Both the position numbers and the translations under genes were made by a program. A model generated the notes under the pieces. The model was not told the DNA's origin. It made no database searches and saw nothing but the letters and a program-made list of their open reading frames with translations. Positions 1 through 6,063 of a DNA stretch of 6,510 nt are shown piece after piece. Numbering within the stretch: the stretch's first letter is position 1; every line of letters starts with the position of its first letter. Source of the DNA: Streptomyces lilacinus. Lineage in GTDB: Bacteria > Actinomycetota > Actinomycetes > Streptomycetales > Streptomycetaceae. The stretch spans positions 4,905 to 11,414 of the forward strand of contig KL569489.1 of assembly GCA_000715685.1 (NCBI GenBank). The letters run 5' to 3'.

Positions 1-932
1 TTGCGCAGCCGCTCGAGGAGCGGCTGCACGGGCAGGGAGCCGGGGACGAGCAGGGGGGCGACGGCGATCCGCGCGACGGGGGTGCGCAGCCGGTCGTGGC
101 CGGGCACGGCGAGCGCGTCCTTGAGGTGGACCATGCCGACGACCTCGTCGAGGCGGTCGCGGTAGACGGGGAAGCGGGAGAGGCCCGTGGCGCGGGTGAG
201 GTTGAGGACGTCCTCGGCGGTGGCCGTGGACTGCAGGGCGCTGACCTTCACCCGCGGGGTCATCACGTGCTGGGCGGTCAGCCCGCCCAGGGACAGGGTC
301 CGTACGAAGAGGTCGGCGGTGTCCTGCTCGAGCGCGCCCGCCCGGGCCGAGTGGCGGGCGAGGGAGACGAGTTCGCCGGGGGTGCGGGCGGAGGCCAGCT
401 CCTCGGCGGGCTCCACGCCCAGGGCTCGGACGAGCCGGTTGGCGACCGTGTTCAGCAGGGTGATGACGGGGCGGAAGAGGTGGGCGAAGACGCTCTGCGG
501 GCCGGCGACGAACCGCGCGACCTGCAGCGGCCGGGAGACGGCCCAGTTCTTGGGCACCAGCTCGCCGACGACCATCTGCACGGCGGAGGCCAGCAGCATG
601 CCGGTCACGACCGCGGCGCCCGGCGCCGCGGAGGCGGGCAGCCCGGTGGCCGCGAGGGGGCCGGCGAGCAGCCGGCCGAGGGCGGGCTCGGCGAGCATGC
701 CGACCACCAAGGAAGTGATGGTGATGCCCAGTTGGGTTCCGGAGAGCTGGAAGGAGAGCTCGCGCAGCGACGCGACCACGGTCCGGGCCCGCGGGTCGCC
801 GTCGGCCGCGGCCCGCTCGGCCTCGGGCTTCTCGACGGTCACGAGACCGAACTCCGCGGCGACGAAGAATCCGTTCGCCAGGATGAGGAGCAGGGCTGCC
901 GCGAGCAGCAGTAGAGACACGGTGATACTCAT
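1..932 (-). CDS. CNNM/CBS-domain membrane protein (CorC/HlyC-like), 3' end cut by window
   Basis: Partial gene: 310 codons are visible and the C-terminus lies beyond position 1. Starting from ATG at 932 (MSITVSLLLL), the protein has a hydrophobic N-terminal helix (about residues 5-26, ending in ANGFFVAAEFGLV). Further hydrophobic stretches follow at about 68-90 and 95-122, then the hallmark GELVPK (123-128) of the CNNM (DUF21) transmembrane domain. A linker follows, then the first CBS domain from about residue 223 (VMTPRVKV, then SRFPVYRD and VVGMVHLKDAL). A second CBS domain is only starting at the edge. The family is usually annotated 'hemolysin family protein' or CorC. Members are proposed to take part in Mg2+/Co2+ transport or efflux, with CBS domains as nucleotide sensors; actual haemolysin activity is doubtful. 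GAGG lies 7 nt upstream of the ATG. The 258-nt spacer upstream suggests transcription separate from the rib-his genes. Family assignment is secure; substrate is not. Confidence 0.9.
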   Translation of the reverse strand, partial: MSITVSLLLLAAALLLILANGFFVAAEFGLVTVEKPEAERAAADGDPRARTVVASLRELSFQLSGTQLGITITSLVVGMLAEPALGRLLAGPLAATGLPASAAPGAAVVTGMLLASAVQMVVGELVPKNWAVSRPLQVARFVAGPQSVFAHLFRPVITLLNTVANRLVRALGVEPAEELASARTPGELVSLARHSARAGALEQDTADLFVRTLSLGGLTAQHVMTPRVKVSALQSTATAEDVLNLTRATGLSRFPVYRDRLDEVVGMVHLKDALAVPGHDRLRTPVARIAVAPLLVPGSLPVQPLLERLR

Positions 933-1089
933 GGCGCCGCCTCGCTGTGGGGGGCGGCGCAGGTACTACAGGACGATCCGTCCATTGCCGGAGTACGTCA
1001 CTCCTCGGTTCGCAGGTGTCCCCGGTGCGGGGCGGGCGGGTGTGTGCCCGTGGCACCAGAGTAATCAAGGAACCGGGAGCAGCACCGAT
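933..1089 (-). promoter_or_regulatory. Spacer with possible promoter of the CNNM gene
   Basis: No ORF with convincing codon use lies here. On the minus strand a TAGTAC hexamer (963-968) sits about 30 nt before the CNNM ATG and could be a -10 element, but I see no good -35 at the proper distance. Two short perfect inverted repeats lie just upstream: GGACG-ATC-CGTCC (971-983) and GGAGT-ACGTC-ACTCC (990-1004), possible operator half-sites. A looser GC stem can be drawn with arms at 1024-1028/1053-1057 and 1033-1037/1046-1050. All of this is inference from sequence shape. Confidence 0.25.
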
Positions 1090-1223
1090 TCAGGTCGCGG
1101 ACCGGCCCGTGCCGTGCGCGTCCCGGGTCGGGACGGGACCCGGGAGCGTGCGGGTCTCAGGGTCGTGGAGAAACCTGTGCCGTGCGCGTCTCAGGTCGCG
1201 GACGAACCCGTGCCGTGCGCGTC
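1090..1223 (-). repeat. Four-unit 33/34-bp tandem repeat overlapping the 3' end of the PH-domain gene
   Basis: Reading the minus strand, four adjacent units each begin GACgCGCACG: unit 1 1191-1223 (33 nt), unit 2 1157-1190 (34 nt), unit 3 1123-1156 (34 nt), unit 4 1090-1122 (33 nt). Unit 1 is exactly the last ten codons plus stop of the PH-domain gene (DAHGTGSSAT, TGA). Unit 4 matches it at 30 of 33 bases and, in its own frame, reads DAHGTGRSAT plus TGA. Unit 2 matches unit 1 apart from one inserted base and four substitutions. Unit 3 is clearly more diverged, has lost the TGA and carries most of the hairpin at 1121-1145. The array looks like tandem duplication of a gene end, including its stop codon, into the intergenic space. 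Confidence 0.85.
1121..1145 (-). terminator. GC-rich hairpin, candidate terminator of the rib-his operon
   Basis: A perfect 9-bp inverted repeat, TCCCGGGTC / GACCCGGGA, has a 7-nt loop and lies about 45 nt after the PH-gene stop, in the only sizeable gap between same-strand genes. No T-tract follows. U-poor hairpins are common as presumed terminators in actinomycetes, but termination here is inferred from position and stem strength only. It lies mainly in repeat unit 3. Confidence 0.45.
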
Positions 1224-1655
1224 GACCAGCGCGCGCAGGGCGCGGGCGTCGGCGATGGCCTGCTCCTTGGCGATGCCGGTCTGGATGCCCATGGCGGGCA
1301 GGCTGGTCCCGTCGGAGAGGTCCAGATGGACCCACGAGTCGCCGGAGCGCAGGTTGACCCGCACGATCTGCGCCCACTCCAGCCGGCGGACCGTCGTCAG
1401 GTTGGTGACGGTCACGCCGGCCTCGGTGGCGACGACCTTGGGCCGGCTGAGCAGGGCCAGCACGGCGAGCCCGAGCAGCCCGGTGCAGATGAACGTGATC
1501 CGGTCCCCGGTGGTGAACGACTCCAGCAGCAGCGACAGCGCCGTGAGCACGACGAGCAGCACCGTGCCGATGCCGAGGAGGACGACACGGGTGCGGGTCG
1601 GGCGGAAGGTGACGGGCAGCGCGGGCGGGCCGGCCACGGGCGCGGGGGTGGTCAC
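1191..1655 (-). CDS. Small membrane-anchored bacterial PH-domain protein
   Basis: A 154-residue protein with a GTG start at 1655. A purine-rich GAGAGAGA sits six bases upstream, and the start lies 33 nt after hisG. A proline-rich N-terminus is followed by two hydrophobic segments (about 23-45 and 53-70), then a C-terminal region of about 80 residues (RPKVVATEAGVTVTN..RRLEWAQIVRV..). That layout fits the actinobacterial PH-like family (bPH_6 type, related to mycobacterial Cfp6). Such proteins are thought to sit in the inner membrane with the PH-like domain in the cytoplasm. Their function is unknown, and nothing here links it chemically to riboflavin or histidine. Its place after hisG suggests it is the last gene of the operon. 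The final ten residues, DAHGTGSSAT, coincide exactly with the first unit of a tandem repeat that runs on past the stop codon, so the natural C-terminus may have been altered by duplication or slippage. Confidence 0.85.
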   Translation of the reverse strand: MTTPAPVAGPPALPVTFRPTRTRVVLLGIGTVLLVVLTALSLLLESFTTGDRITFICTGLLGLAVLALLSRPKVVATEAGVTVTNLTTVRRLEWAQIVRVNLRSGDSWVHLDLSDGTSLPAMGIQTGIAKEQAIADARALRALVDAHGTGSSAT

Positions 1656-1688
1656 GTGGATTCTCTCTCGGGCTCTACCGGTGGTCCG

Positions 1689-2537
1689 TCAGAGGCGGCA
1701 GGCGTGGATGCCGGTGGTGAGGATGGCGCGGGCGCCCAGGTCGTAGAGCTCGTCCATGATGCGCTGGGCGTCCTGGGCGGGGACCATCGAGCGGACGGCG
1801 ACCCAGCCCTCGTGGTGCAGCGGGGAGACCGTCGGCGACTCCAGGCCGGGGGTGAGGGCGACGGCGCGCTCGACCTGCTCGACGCGGATGTCGTAGTCCA
1901 TCATCACGTAGCGGCGGGCGACGAGGACGCCCTGCATGCGGCGGAGGAACTGCTGCACCTTGGGGTCGTCGGCGGGGGCGCCGGTGCGGCGGATGACGAC
2001 GGCCTCGGAGTGCAGGATCGGCTCGCCGATGATCTCCAGGCCGGCGTTGCGCAGGGTGGTGCCGGTCTCGACGACGTCGGCGATGACCTCGGCGACGCCG
2101 AGCTGGATGGCGGTCTCGACGGCGCCGTCGAGGTGGACGACGGAGGCGTCCACGCCGTTGTCGGCGAGGTGCTTGGTGACCAGGCCGGCGAAGGAGGTGG
2201 CGATCGTCATGCCGCCGAACTCGCTGACGTCCTTCGCCGTGCCCGGGCGGGTCGCGTAGCGGAACGTCGACCCGGCGAAGCCCAGCTGCATGATCTCCTC
2301 GGCCCGGGAGCCGGAGTCGAGCAGCAGGTCGCGGCCGGTGATGCCGATGTCGAGCTTGCCGGAGCCCACGTACACCGCGATGTCGCGGGGCCGCAGGAAG
2401 AAGAACTCGACGTCGTTGGCGGCGTCGACGAGGACGAGCTCCCTGCGGTCCTTGCGCTGGCGGTAGCCGGCCTCATGGAGCATCGCCGACGCAGGCTCGG
2501 AGAGAGAACCCTTGTTGGGAACGGCGATGCGCAGCAT
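1689..2537 (-). CDS. hisG: ATP phosphoribosyltransferase, long form
   Basis: First and committed step of histidine synthesis: ATP plus PRPP gives phosphoribosyl-ATP and pyrophosphate, in the cytoplasm. At 282 residues this is the long HisG form, which carries its own regulatory domain and does not need HisZ. Visible marks are the N-terminal VPNKGSL (6-12), RPRDIAVYVGSGKLDIGITG (49-68), the PRPP-binding signature around LDGAVETAIQLG (136-147) through ADVVETGTTLR (153-163), and a C-terminal ACT-like domain (about 210-282, ending GARAILTTGIHACRL). In other long-form enzymes that domain binds histidine for feedback inhibition. The ATG at 2537 begins the conserved LRIAVPNKG. An AAAGGA element sits about ten bases upstream, a little far. 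It follows hisE by 56 nt, with a hairpin at the hisE stop between them. All key regions are present, so the gene looks functional. Confidence 0.97.
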   Translation of the reverse strand: MLRIAVPNKGSLSEPASAMLHEAGYRQRKDRRELVLVDAANDVEFFFLRPRDIAVYVGSGKLDIGITGRDLLLDSGSRAEEIMQLGFAGSTFRYATRPGTAKDVSEFGGMTIATSFAGLVTKHLADNGVDASVVHLDGAVETAIQLGVAEVIADVVETGTTLRNAGLEIIGEPILHSEAVVIRRTGAPADDPKVQQFLRRMQGVLVARRYVMMDYDIRVEQVERAVALTPGLESPTVSPLHHEGWVAVRSMVPAQDAQRIMDELYDLGARAILTTGIHACRL

Positions 2538-2579
2538 GAGGGTGTTTTCCTTTGTGCGAAGGGTGGAACGGGGGTCGGG

Positions 2580-2597
2580 CTGATCCGGAGGGATCAG
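2580..2597 (-). other. Hairpin spanning the hisE stop codon
   Basis: A perfect 7-bp inverted repeat, CTGATCC / GGATCAG, has a 4-nt loop that reads CTCC in the transcript. The hisE TGA (2594-2596) is inside the 5' arm. It lies about 40 nt before the hisG start. It could modulate hisG expression or mRNA stability; without a U-tract it is a weak terminator candidate. Structure is seen, role is inferred. Confidence 0.4.
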
Positions 2598-2863
2598 AGA
2601 TGAGCGTATACGTCGTCGAGGGAGATGCCCCGAGCCACCATCATCACCTGAAGGTGGTACAGCAGCTGGGAGATCTCCTCGGCCGTGGCCTCGGCGCCCT
2701 CGTACTCGGCGGCCATCCAGACCTCGGCGGCCTCCTCGACGACCTTCTTGCCGATGGCATGGACGCCCTTGCCCACCAGCTCGGCCGTGCGGGAGGTGGC
2801 GGGGTCGCCGGAGGCCTTCTGCTGGAGCTCGACGAAGAGCTCCTCGAACGTCTTCTTGGACAT
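2594..2863 (-). CDS. hisE: Phosphoribosyl-ATP pyrophosphatase
   Basis: Second step of histidine synthesis: hydrolyses phosphoribosyl-ATP to phosphoribosyl-AMP and pyrophosphate. At 89 residues it is a stand-alone HisE, not fused to HisI as in enterobacteria; separate HisE is the norm in actinobacteria. It has the all-alpha MazG-like fold signature: [15 protein letters not shown] (38-52), with the metal-binding glutamates 43, 44 and 47, then [14 protein letters not shown] (62-75). The SQ in the second helix, where many other bacteria have an acidic residue, is as I recall usual in actinobacterial HisE, so I do not read it as damage. ATG at 2863 has AGGA five bases upstream. It starts 32 nt after ribH and precedes hisG, so the first two histidine genes follow the riboflavin genes in one unit. 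Product inhibition by pyrophosphate and control by histidine probably act through HisG. Confidence 0.95.
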   Translation of the reverse strand: MSKKTFEELFVELQQKASGDPATSRTAELVGKGVHAIGKKVVEEAAEVWMAAEYEGAEATAEEISQLLYHLQVMMVARGISLDDVYAHL

Positions 2864-2895
2864 GGTGGTCCTACCCTACGGGGTCGGACCCGCCG

Positions 2896-3381
2896 TCAGT
2901 GCCAGGGCTCGGACACCGAGCGCAGGGTGACCGCCGTGGCGACGGCGGCGGTGACCGCCTCGTGGCCCTTGTCCTCGGTCGAGCCGTCGAGCCCGGCCCG
3001 GTCCAGGGCCTGCTCCTCGGTGTCACACGTCAGGACGCCGAAGCCGACGGGGACGCCGGTGTCGACGGAGACCTGGGTCAGGCCCTGGGTGACGCCCTGG
3101 CACACGTAGTCGAAGTGGGGGGTGCCGCCGCGGATGACGACGCCGAGGGCGACGATCGCGTCGTAGCCCCGCCCGGCGAGGGCCTTCGCGGCGACGGGCA
3201 GCTCCCAGCTGCCGGGGACGCGCAGCACGGTCGGCTCGTCGATGCCCAGCTCGTGCAGGGCCCGCAGGGAGCCGTCGACGAGACCGTCCATCACCTTCTC
3301 GTGCCACTGCGCCGCGATGACCGCGACCCGCAGGTCCTGGCAGTTCCTCACACTCAGCTGGGGGGCGCCCTTGCCGCTCAC
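2896..3381 (-). CDS. ribH: 6,7-dimethyl-8-ribityllumazine synthase
   Basis: Penultimate step of riboflavin synthesis: condenses 5-amino-6-ribitylamino-uracil with 3,4-dihydroxy-2-butanone 4-phosphate to dimethylribityllumazine. At 161 residues it is of normal length. Family marks are AAQWHEKV (23-30; Trp26 at the substrate-stacking aromatic position), VPGSWELPV (55-63), [15 protein letters not shown] (80-94) with the catalytic His89, [10 protein letters not shown] (121-130) with the phosphate-binding Arg128, and KGHEA (138-142). The start is GTG at 3381, chosen because GAGGAG lies ten bases upstream and MSGKGAP begins the typical actinobacterial N-terminus; no ATG is available before the conserved core. 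The enzyme usually forms pentamers or 60-mer shells. It follows ribBA, which makes its butanone substrate, by 49 nt, and precedes hisE by 32 nt. Confidence 0.97.
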   Translation of the reverse strand: MSGKGAPQLSVRNCQDLRVAVIAAQWHEKVMDGLVDGSLRALHELGIDEPTVLRVPGSWELPVAAKALAGRGYDAIVALGVVIRGGTPHFDYVCQGVTQGLTQVSVDTGVPVGFGVLTCDTEEQALDRAGLDGSTEDKGHEAVTAAVATAVTLRSVSEPWH

Positions 3382-3430
3382 GTTCTCTCGTCTCCTCGAT
3401 CGTGTTCGTGTGGTCTTCTTCGGATGGTCT

Positions 3431-4711
3431 TCACTGATTGCCGCAGGCGGACACGTGCTCGGCGTCCAGCCAGGGCAGGTCGTGCCCCATGCGGTCCCGC
3501 TTGGTCCGCAGGTAGCGCAGGTTGTGCTCGCCGGCCTGTACGGGCATGGGCTCGCGGCCGGTGACCTCGAGGCCGTGCCGGACCAGGGCGGCGGTCTTGT
3601 CGGGGTTGTTGGTCATCAGCCGCAGTGAGCGCACGCCGAGGTCGGCGAGGATCCGCGCGCCGGCGGCGTAGTCGCGGGCGTCGGCCGGGAGGCCGAGCTC
3701 GAGGTTGGCGTCGAGCGTGTCGGCCCCGTCCTCCTGCAGCTGGTAGGCGCGCAGCTTCGGCAGCAGGCCGATGCCGCGGCCCTCGTGGCCCCGCAGGTAG
3801 AGGACGACGCCGCGGCCCTCCTCGGTGATCCGCTCGAGGGAGGCGTGCAGCTGGGGGCCGCAGTCGCAGCGCAGCGAGCCGAAGACGTCGCCGGTCAGGC
3901 ACTCGGAGTGGACGCGCACCAGCACGTCCTCGCCGTCGCCGAGGTCGCCGGCGACGAGCGCGATGTGCTCGACGCCGTCCACGGTGGAGCGGTAGCCGAA
4001 CGCCCGGAACTCGCCGAAGGCGGTGGGCAGCCGGGTCTCGGCCTCGCGTCGGACGGTGGGCTCGGCGGACCGGCGGTAGGCGATCAGGTCCTCGATGGAG
4101 ATGATCGACAGCCCGTGCTTGCGGGCGAAGGGCACCAGCTCGGGCAGGCGCAGCATGGCCCCGTCCTCGCCGGCGATCTCCACGATGGCCGCGGCGGGGC
4201 GCAGGCCGGCGAGCCGGGCCAGGTCGACGCCGGCCTCGGTGTGGCCGTTGCGGGCGAGGACGCCGCCGGGCTTGGCCCGCAGCGGGAAGACGTGGCCGGG
4301 GCGGACGAAGTCTCCGGGGATGGCGGCGGGGTCGGCCAGCAGCCGGATGGTGGTGGCCCGGTCGGCGGCGGAGATGCCGGTGTCGGTGCCGTGGGCGCGG
4401 GAGGCGTCGACGGAGACGGTGAAGGCGGTGCGCATGGACTCGGTGTTGCGCTGGACCATCTGGGGCAGGTCGAGCCGGTCGATGTCCGGCTCCTCCATGG
4501 GCACGCAGATCAGCCCGCGGCACTCGCTCATCATGAAGGCCACGATCTCGGTGGTGACCTTCTCGGCGGCCACGACGAGGTCGCCCTCGTTCTCCCGGTC
4601 GGCGTCGTCCACGACGACGACCGGCCGGCCGGCCGCGACGTCGGCGATGGCGCGCTCGACGGGATCGAGGATCAGCTCGTCACTCGCGTACCAGCTCTGC
4701 AGGGCGGTCAT
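3431..4711 (-). CDS. ribBA: Bifunctional DHBP synthase / GTP cyclohydrolase II
   Basis: Makes both precursors of lumazine: the N-terminal half turns ribulose-5-phosphate into 3,4-dihydroxy-2-butanone 4-phosphate and formate; the C-terminal half opens GTP. It has 426 residues. RibB part (about 1-212): [11 protein letters not shown] (35-45), Cys64, [10 protein letters not shown] (137-146) and [16 protein letters not shown] (155-170). RibA part (about 225-420): zinc ligands Cys271, Cys282 and Cys284 in [29 protein letters not shown] (306-316); Tyr323, equivalent to E. coli Tyr105; and Arg346 in PADARDY, the expected guanylyl acceptor. Keeping Tyr323 argues for the normal pyrimidine product, unlike Streptomyces paralogues with Met here that stop at a formamidopyrimidine. 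I chose ATG 4711, with AAGGAG seven bases upstream and [19 protein letters not shown] as a typical start. An in-frame ATG at 4825 would add 38 arginine-rich residues inside ribM and has no support. Confidence 0.97.
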   Translation of the reverse strand: MTALQSWYASDELILDPVERAIADVAAGRPVVVVDDADRENEGDLVVAAEKVTTEIVAFMMSECRGLICVPMEEPDIDRLDLPQMVQRNTESMRTAFTVSVDASRAHGTDTGISAADRATTIRLLADPAAIPGDFVRPGHVFPLRAKPGGVLARNGHTEAGVDLARLAGLRPAAAIVEIAGEDGAMLRLPELVPFARKHGLSIISIEDLIAYRRSAEPTVRREAETRLPTAFGEFRAFGYRSTVDGVEHIALVAGDLGDGEDVLVRVHSECLTGDVFGSLRCDCGPQLHASLERITEEGRGVVLYLRGHEGRGIGLLPKLRAYQLQEDGADTLDANLELGLPADARDYAAGARILADLGVRSLRLMTNNPDKTAALVRHGLEVTGREPMPVQAGEHNLRYLRTKRDRMGHDLPWLDAEHVSACGNQ

Positions 4712-4806
4712 GCGTTTACTCCTTCGTTCGCTTCTCCGCCCGCGCGGCGCAGAGGTGCGGTCTTCGTCGTCGCCTGCGGCCCGGCGGCCGCCCGCACGTC
4801 GCTCAC
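4708..4806 (-). CDS. Possible 32-codon small ORF filling the ribM-ribBA gap
   Basis: A GTG at 4806 overlaps the ribM stop (CTGTGAGC, GTGA type), and the ORF ends in TGA at 4708-4710, overlapping the ribBA start as ATGA. AAGGAG (4814-4819) lies seven bases before the GTG, inside the last ribM codons, the same element and spacing as for ribBA. The peptide would begin [10 protein letters not shown] and end GEANEGVNA, with 32 residues, basic and alanine-rich; it has no membrane segment and no motif I recognise. Third-position GC is about 24 of 32, lower than in the neighbouring genes; most of the shortfall is in the last ten codons, which also contain the ribBA ribosome binding site. A 6-bp hairpin (4776-4791, GCGGCC/GGCCGC) lies inside. 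It could be a real small protein, or a coupling ORF that carries ribosomes from ribM to ribBA. Chance is not excluded; only the arrangement supports it. Confidence 0.4.
   Translation of the reverse strand: MSDVRAAAGPQATTKTAPLRRAGGEANEGVNA
4719..4724 (-). promoter_or_regulatory. Ribosome binding site of ribBA (decides the start)
   Basis: AAGGAG on the minus strand, seven bases before ATG 4711. This strong Shine-Dalgarno settles the ribBA start against the longer in-frame ATG at 4825. The same nine bases GAAGGAGTA recur 95 nt upstream, before the small ORF. Confidence 0.85.
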
Positions 4807-5453
4807 AGCAGTACTCCTTCCGCAAGCGCGGCGCTCGTCCGCGAGCGCCGCCACCAGTCGCGCAGGCCCCACAGGACGAGGGCGAAATAGACGATGTAGA
4901 CGAGGCCGGAGAAGGCGAGCCCGCTGTCGAAGGCGAGGGGGACGCCGACGACGTCGACGAGCAGCCAGGCGAACCAGAACTCCACGAGCCCGCGGGCCTG
5001 GGCGACCATCGCGGCGAGGGTGCCGACGAAGATGTAGGCGTCCGGCCAGGGGTTCCAGGACAGCACCGGCACGGCGGTGAACAGGGTGCCGACGGCGAGG
5101 GTACCGAGCGCGGTGCCGCCGAGCAGGAGGGCGCGCTCGCGCCACGTGGCGAAGCGGACCGCGATGCTGCCGTCCTGCGCCTGCCGCCGGCCGCGGCTCC
5201 ACTGCCGCCAGCCCCACAGGGCGACGCCGATGACCAGGAGCGGCTTGCCGACGCCGCCGCTGAGGTGGGCGGAGGCGTAGGCGGCGACGAGGATGACGCC
5301 GGAGAGGAACTGGGCGGGCCAGGTCCATATGGAGCGGCGCCAGCCGAGGGCGAGGGCGGCCAGGCCCACGCTGTTGCCGATCATGTCGGACCAGATCACG
5401 TGCTGGCCGAAGGCCGAGAACGCCTCGCCGTTGAGCCAGTCGAGGGCGCTCAT
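4803..5453 (-). CDS. ribM: RibM/PnuC-like riboflavin transporter
   Basis: A 216-residue integral membrane protein with several hydrophobic helices (about 17-37, 44-64, 70-84, 106-130, 138-153, 155-175 and 179-198). PnuC-family features are the WGWRQW segment (80-85) and the conserved second half around [11 protein letters not shown] (134-144) and [17 protein letters not shown] (157-173). PnuC proteins move nicotinamide riboside. The member in the Streptomyces riboflavin cluster (RibM, studied in S. davawensis) has been shown to carry riboflavin and roseoflavin, and the same position here between ribE and ribBA favours that substrate. PnuC-type carriers work by facilitated diffusion, with trapping by phosphorylation. 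ATG 5453 overlaps the ribE stop as ATGA, with GAGGAG eight bases upstream inside ribE, so translation is probably coupled. The C-terminus is basic (DWWRRSRTS), as expected for a cytoplasmic tail. Family is sure; flavin specificity comes from context. Confidence 0.9.
   Translation of the reverse strand: MSALDWLNGEAFSAFGQHVIWSDMIGNSVGLAALALGWRRSIWTWPAQFLSGVILVAAYASAHLSGGVGKPLLVIGVALWGWRQWSRGRRQAQDGSIAVRFATWRERALLLGGTALGTLAVGTLFTAVPVLSWNPWPDAYIFVGTLAAMVAQARGLVEFWFAWLLVDVVGVPLAFDSGLAFSGLVYIVYFALVLWGLRDWWRRSRTSAALAEGVLL
4814..4819 (-). promoter_or_regulatory. Shine-Dalgarno-like AAGGAG at the 3' end of ribM
   Basis: AAGGAG within the codons for the last residues of RibM (AEGVLL), seven bases before the GTG at 4806. 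It has no known gene to serve other than the proposed small ORF at 4708-4806, since ribBA starts about 100 nt further on. Confidence 0.45.
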
Positions 5454-6061
5454 GCGACGGGCTCCTCGGCGCCGCGGCCGCCCAGCAGCCGCTCGACGTA
5501 CTTGGCGAGGACGTCGACCTCGAGGTTGACGGGGTCGCCGGGCTTCTTGATGCCGAGCGTGGTCAGCTCGAGGGTGGTGGGGATGAGGCTGACGGTGAAC
5601 CAGTCGTCGCCGACCCCGACGACGGTCAGGCTCACGCCGTCGACGGTGATGGAGCCCTTCTCCACGACGTAGCGGGCGAGGCCGGCCGGGAGGGAGATCT
5701 TCACGATCTCCCAGTGCTCGCCGGGGACGCGCTCGGCGACGGTGCCGGTGCCGTCCACGTGGCCCTGGACGAGGTGGCCGCCGAGACGTCCGCCGAGGGC
5801 CATGGGGCGCTCGAGGTTGACCCGGGACCCGGCGGCGAGGGCACCGAGGCTGGAGCGGTTGAGGGTCTCGGCCATGACGTCGGCGGTGAACTCGCCGTCG
5901 GCGGTGTCGACGACGGTGAGGCAGACGCCGTTGACGGCGATCGAGTCGCCGTGCTTGGCGCCCTCGGTGACGAGCGGGCCGCGCAGGCGGAACCGGGAGG
6001 CATCGCTGAGTTCTTCGACGGCGACGACCTCGCCCAGTTCTTCGACGATTCCGGTGAACAC
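5450..6061 (-). CDS. ribE: Riboflavin synthase, alpha subunit
   Basis: Final step: dismutation of two dimethylribityllumazine molecules to riboflavin plus 5-amino-6-ribitylamino-uracil. It has 203 residues, with the two lumazine-binding repeats of the family: repeat 1 (about 1-97) opens MFTGIVEELGEV and contains GDSIAVNGVCLTVV (38-51) with Cys47; repeat 2 (about 98-195) opens QGHVDGTG and contains KGSITVDGVSLTVV (135-148). GGHLVQGHVDG (94-104) marks the domain junction. The start is GTG at 6061 because VFTGIVEELG is the invariant N-terminus (fMet-FTGIVEE) and GAGGAG lies eight bases before it; a longer reading frame extending to 6319 is just ribD sequence read out of frame. It starts two bases after the ribD stop and ends in an ATGA overlap with ribM. 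The enzyme is also called RibB or RibC in other naming schemes. It acts as a cytoplasmic trimer. Confidence 0.97.
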   Translation of the reverse strand: MFTGIVEELGEVVAVEELSDASRFRLRGPLVTEGAKHGDSIAVNGVCLTVVDTADGEFTADVMAETLNRSSLGALAAGSRVNLERPMALGGRLGGHLVQGHVDGTGTVAERVPGEHWEIVKISLPAGLARYVVEKGSITVDGVSLTVVGVGDDWFTVSLIPTTLELTTLGIKKPGDPVNLEVDVLAKYVERLLGGRGAEEPVA

Positions 6062-6063
6062 TC

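Noticed and set aside
1090..1377. 95-residue minus-strand frame through the repeat, as a separate gene
   Set aside because: It lies mostly in a wrong frame of the PH gene and then in the tandem repeat; no ribosome binding site or domain. It is explained by the repeat keeping an open frame.
1182..2603. Long plus-strand frame opposite the PH gene and hisG
   Set aside because: Antisense shadow of high-GC genes: low-complexity G/D/A/E-rich translation, no domain, and hisG on the other strand is unmistakable.
3411..3432. Direct repeat TGGTCTTC with 14-base spacing in the ribBA-ribH gap
   Set aside because: Only eight bases and two copies; no matching promoter or operator context, so chance is a sufficient explanation.
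3435..4523. Arginine/proline-rich minus-strand frame overlapping ribBA
   Set aside because: Out-of-frame reading of ribBA; composition typical of a shifted high-GC gene. Only its last codons, crossing the ribBA-ribH gap, were kept as a weak finding.
4712..4825. Longer ribBA start at ATG 4825 (38 extra residues)
   Set aside because: The extra segment is arginine-rich, overlaps the ribM end, has no conserved content and no good ribosome binding site, whereas ATG 4711 has AAGGAG at seven bases and the usual N-terminus.
3785..5672. Long plus-strand frames opposite ribBA, ribM and ribE
   Set aside because: Same shadow effect: repetitive Gly/Asp/Arg/Ser translations opposite well-recognised enzymes.
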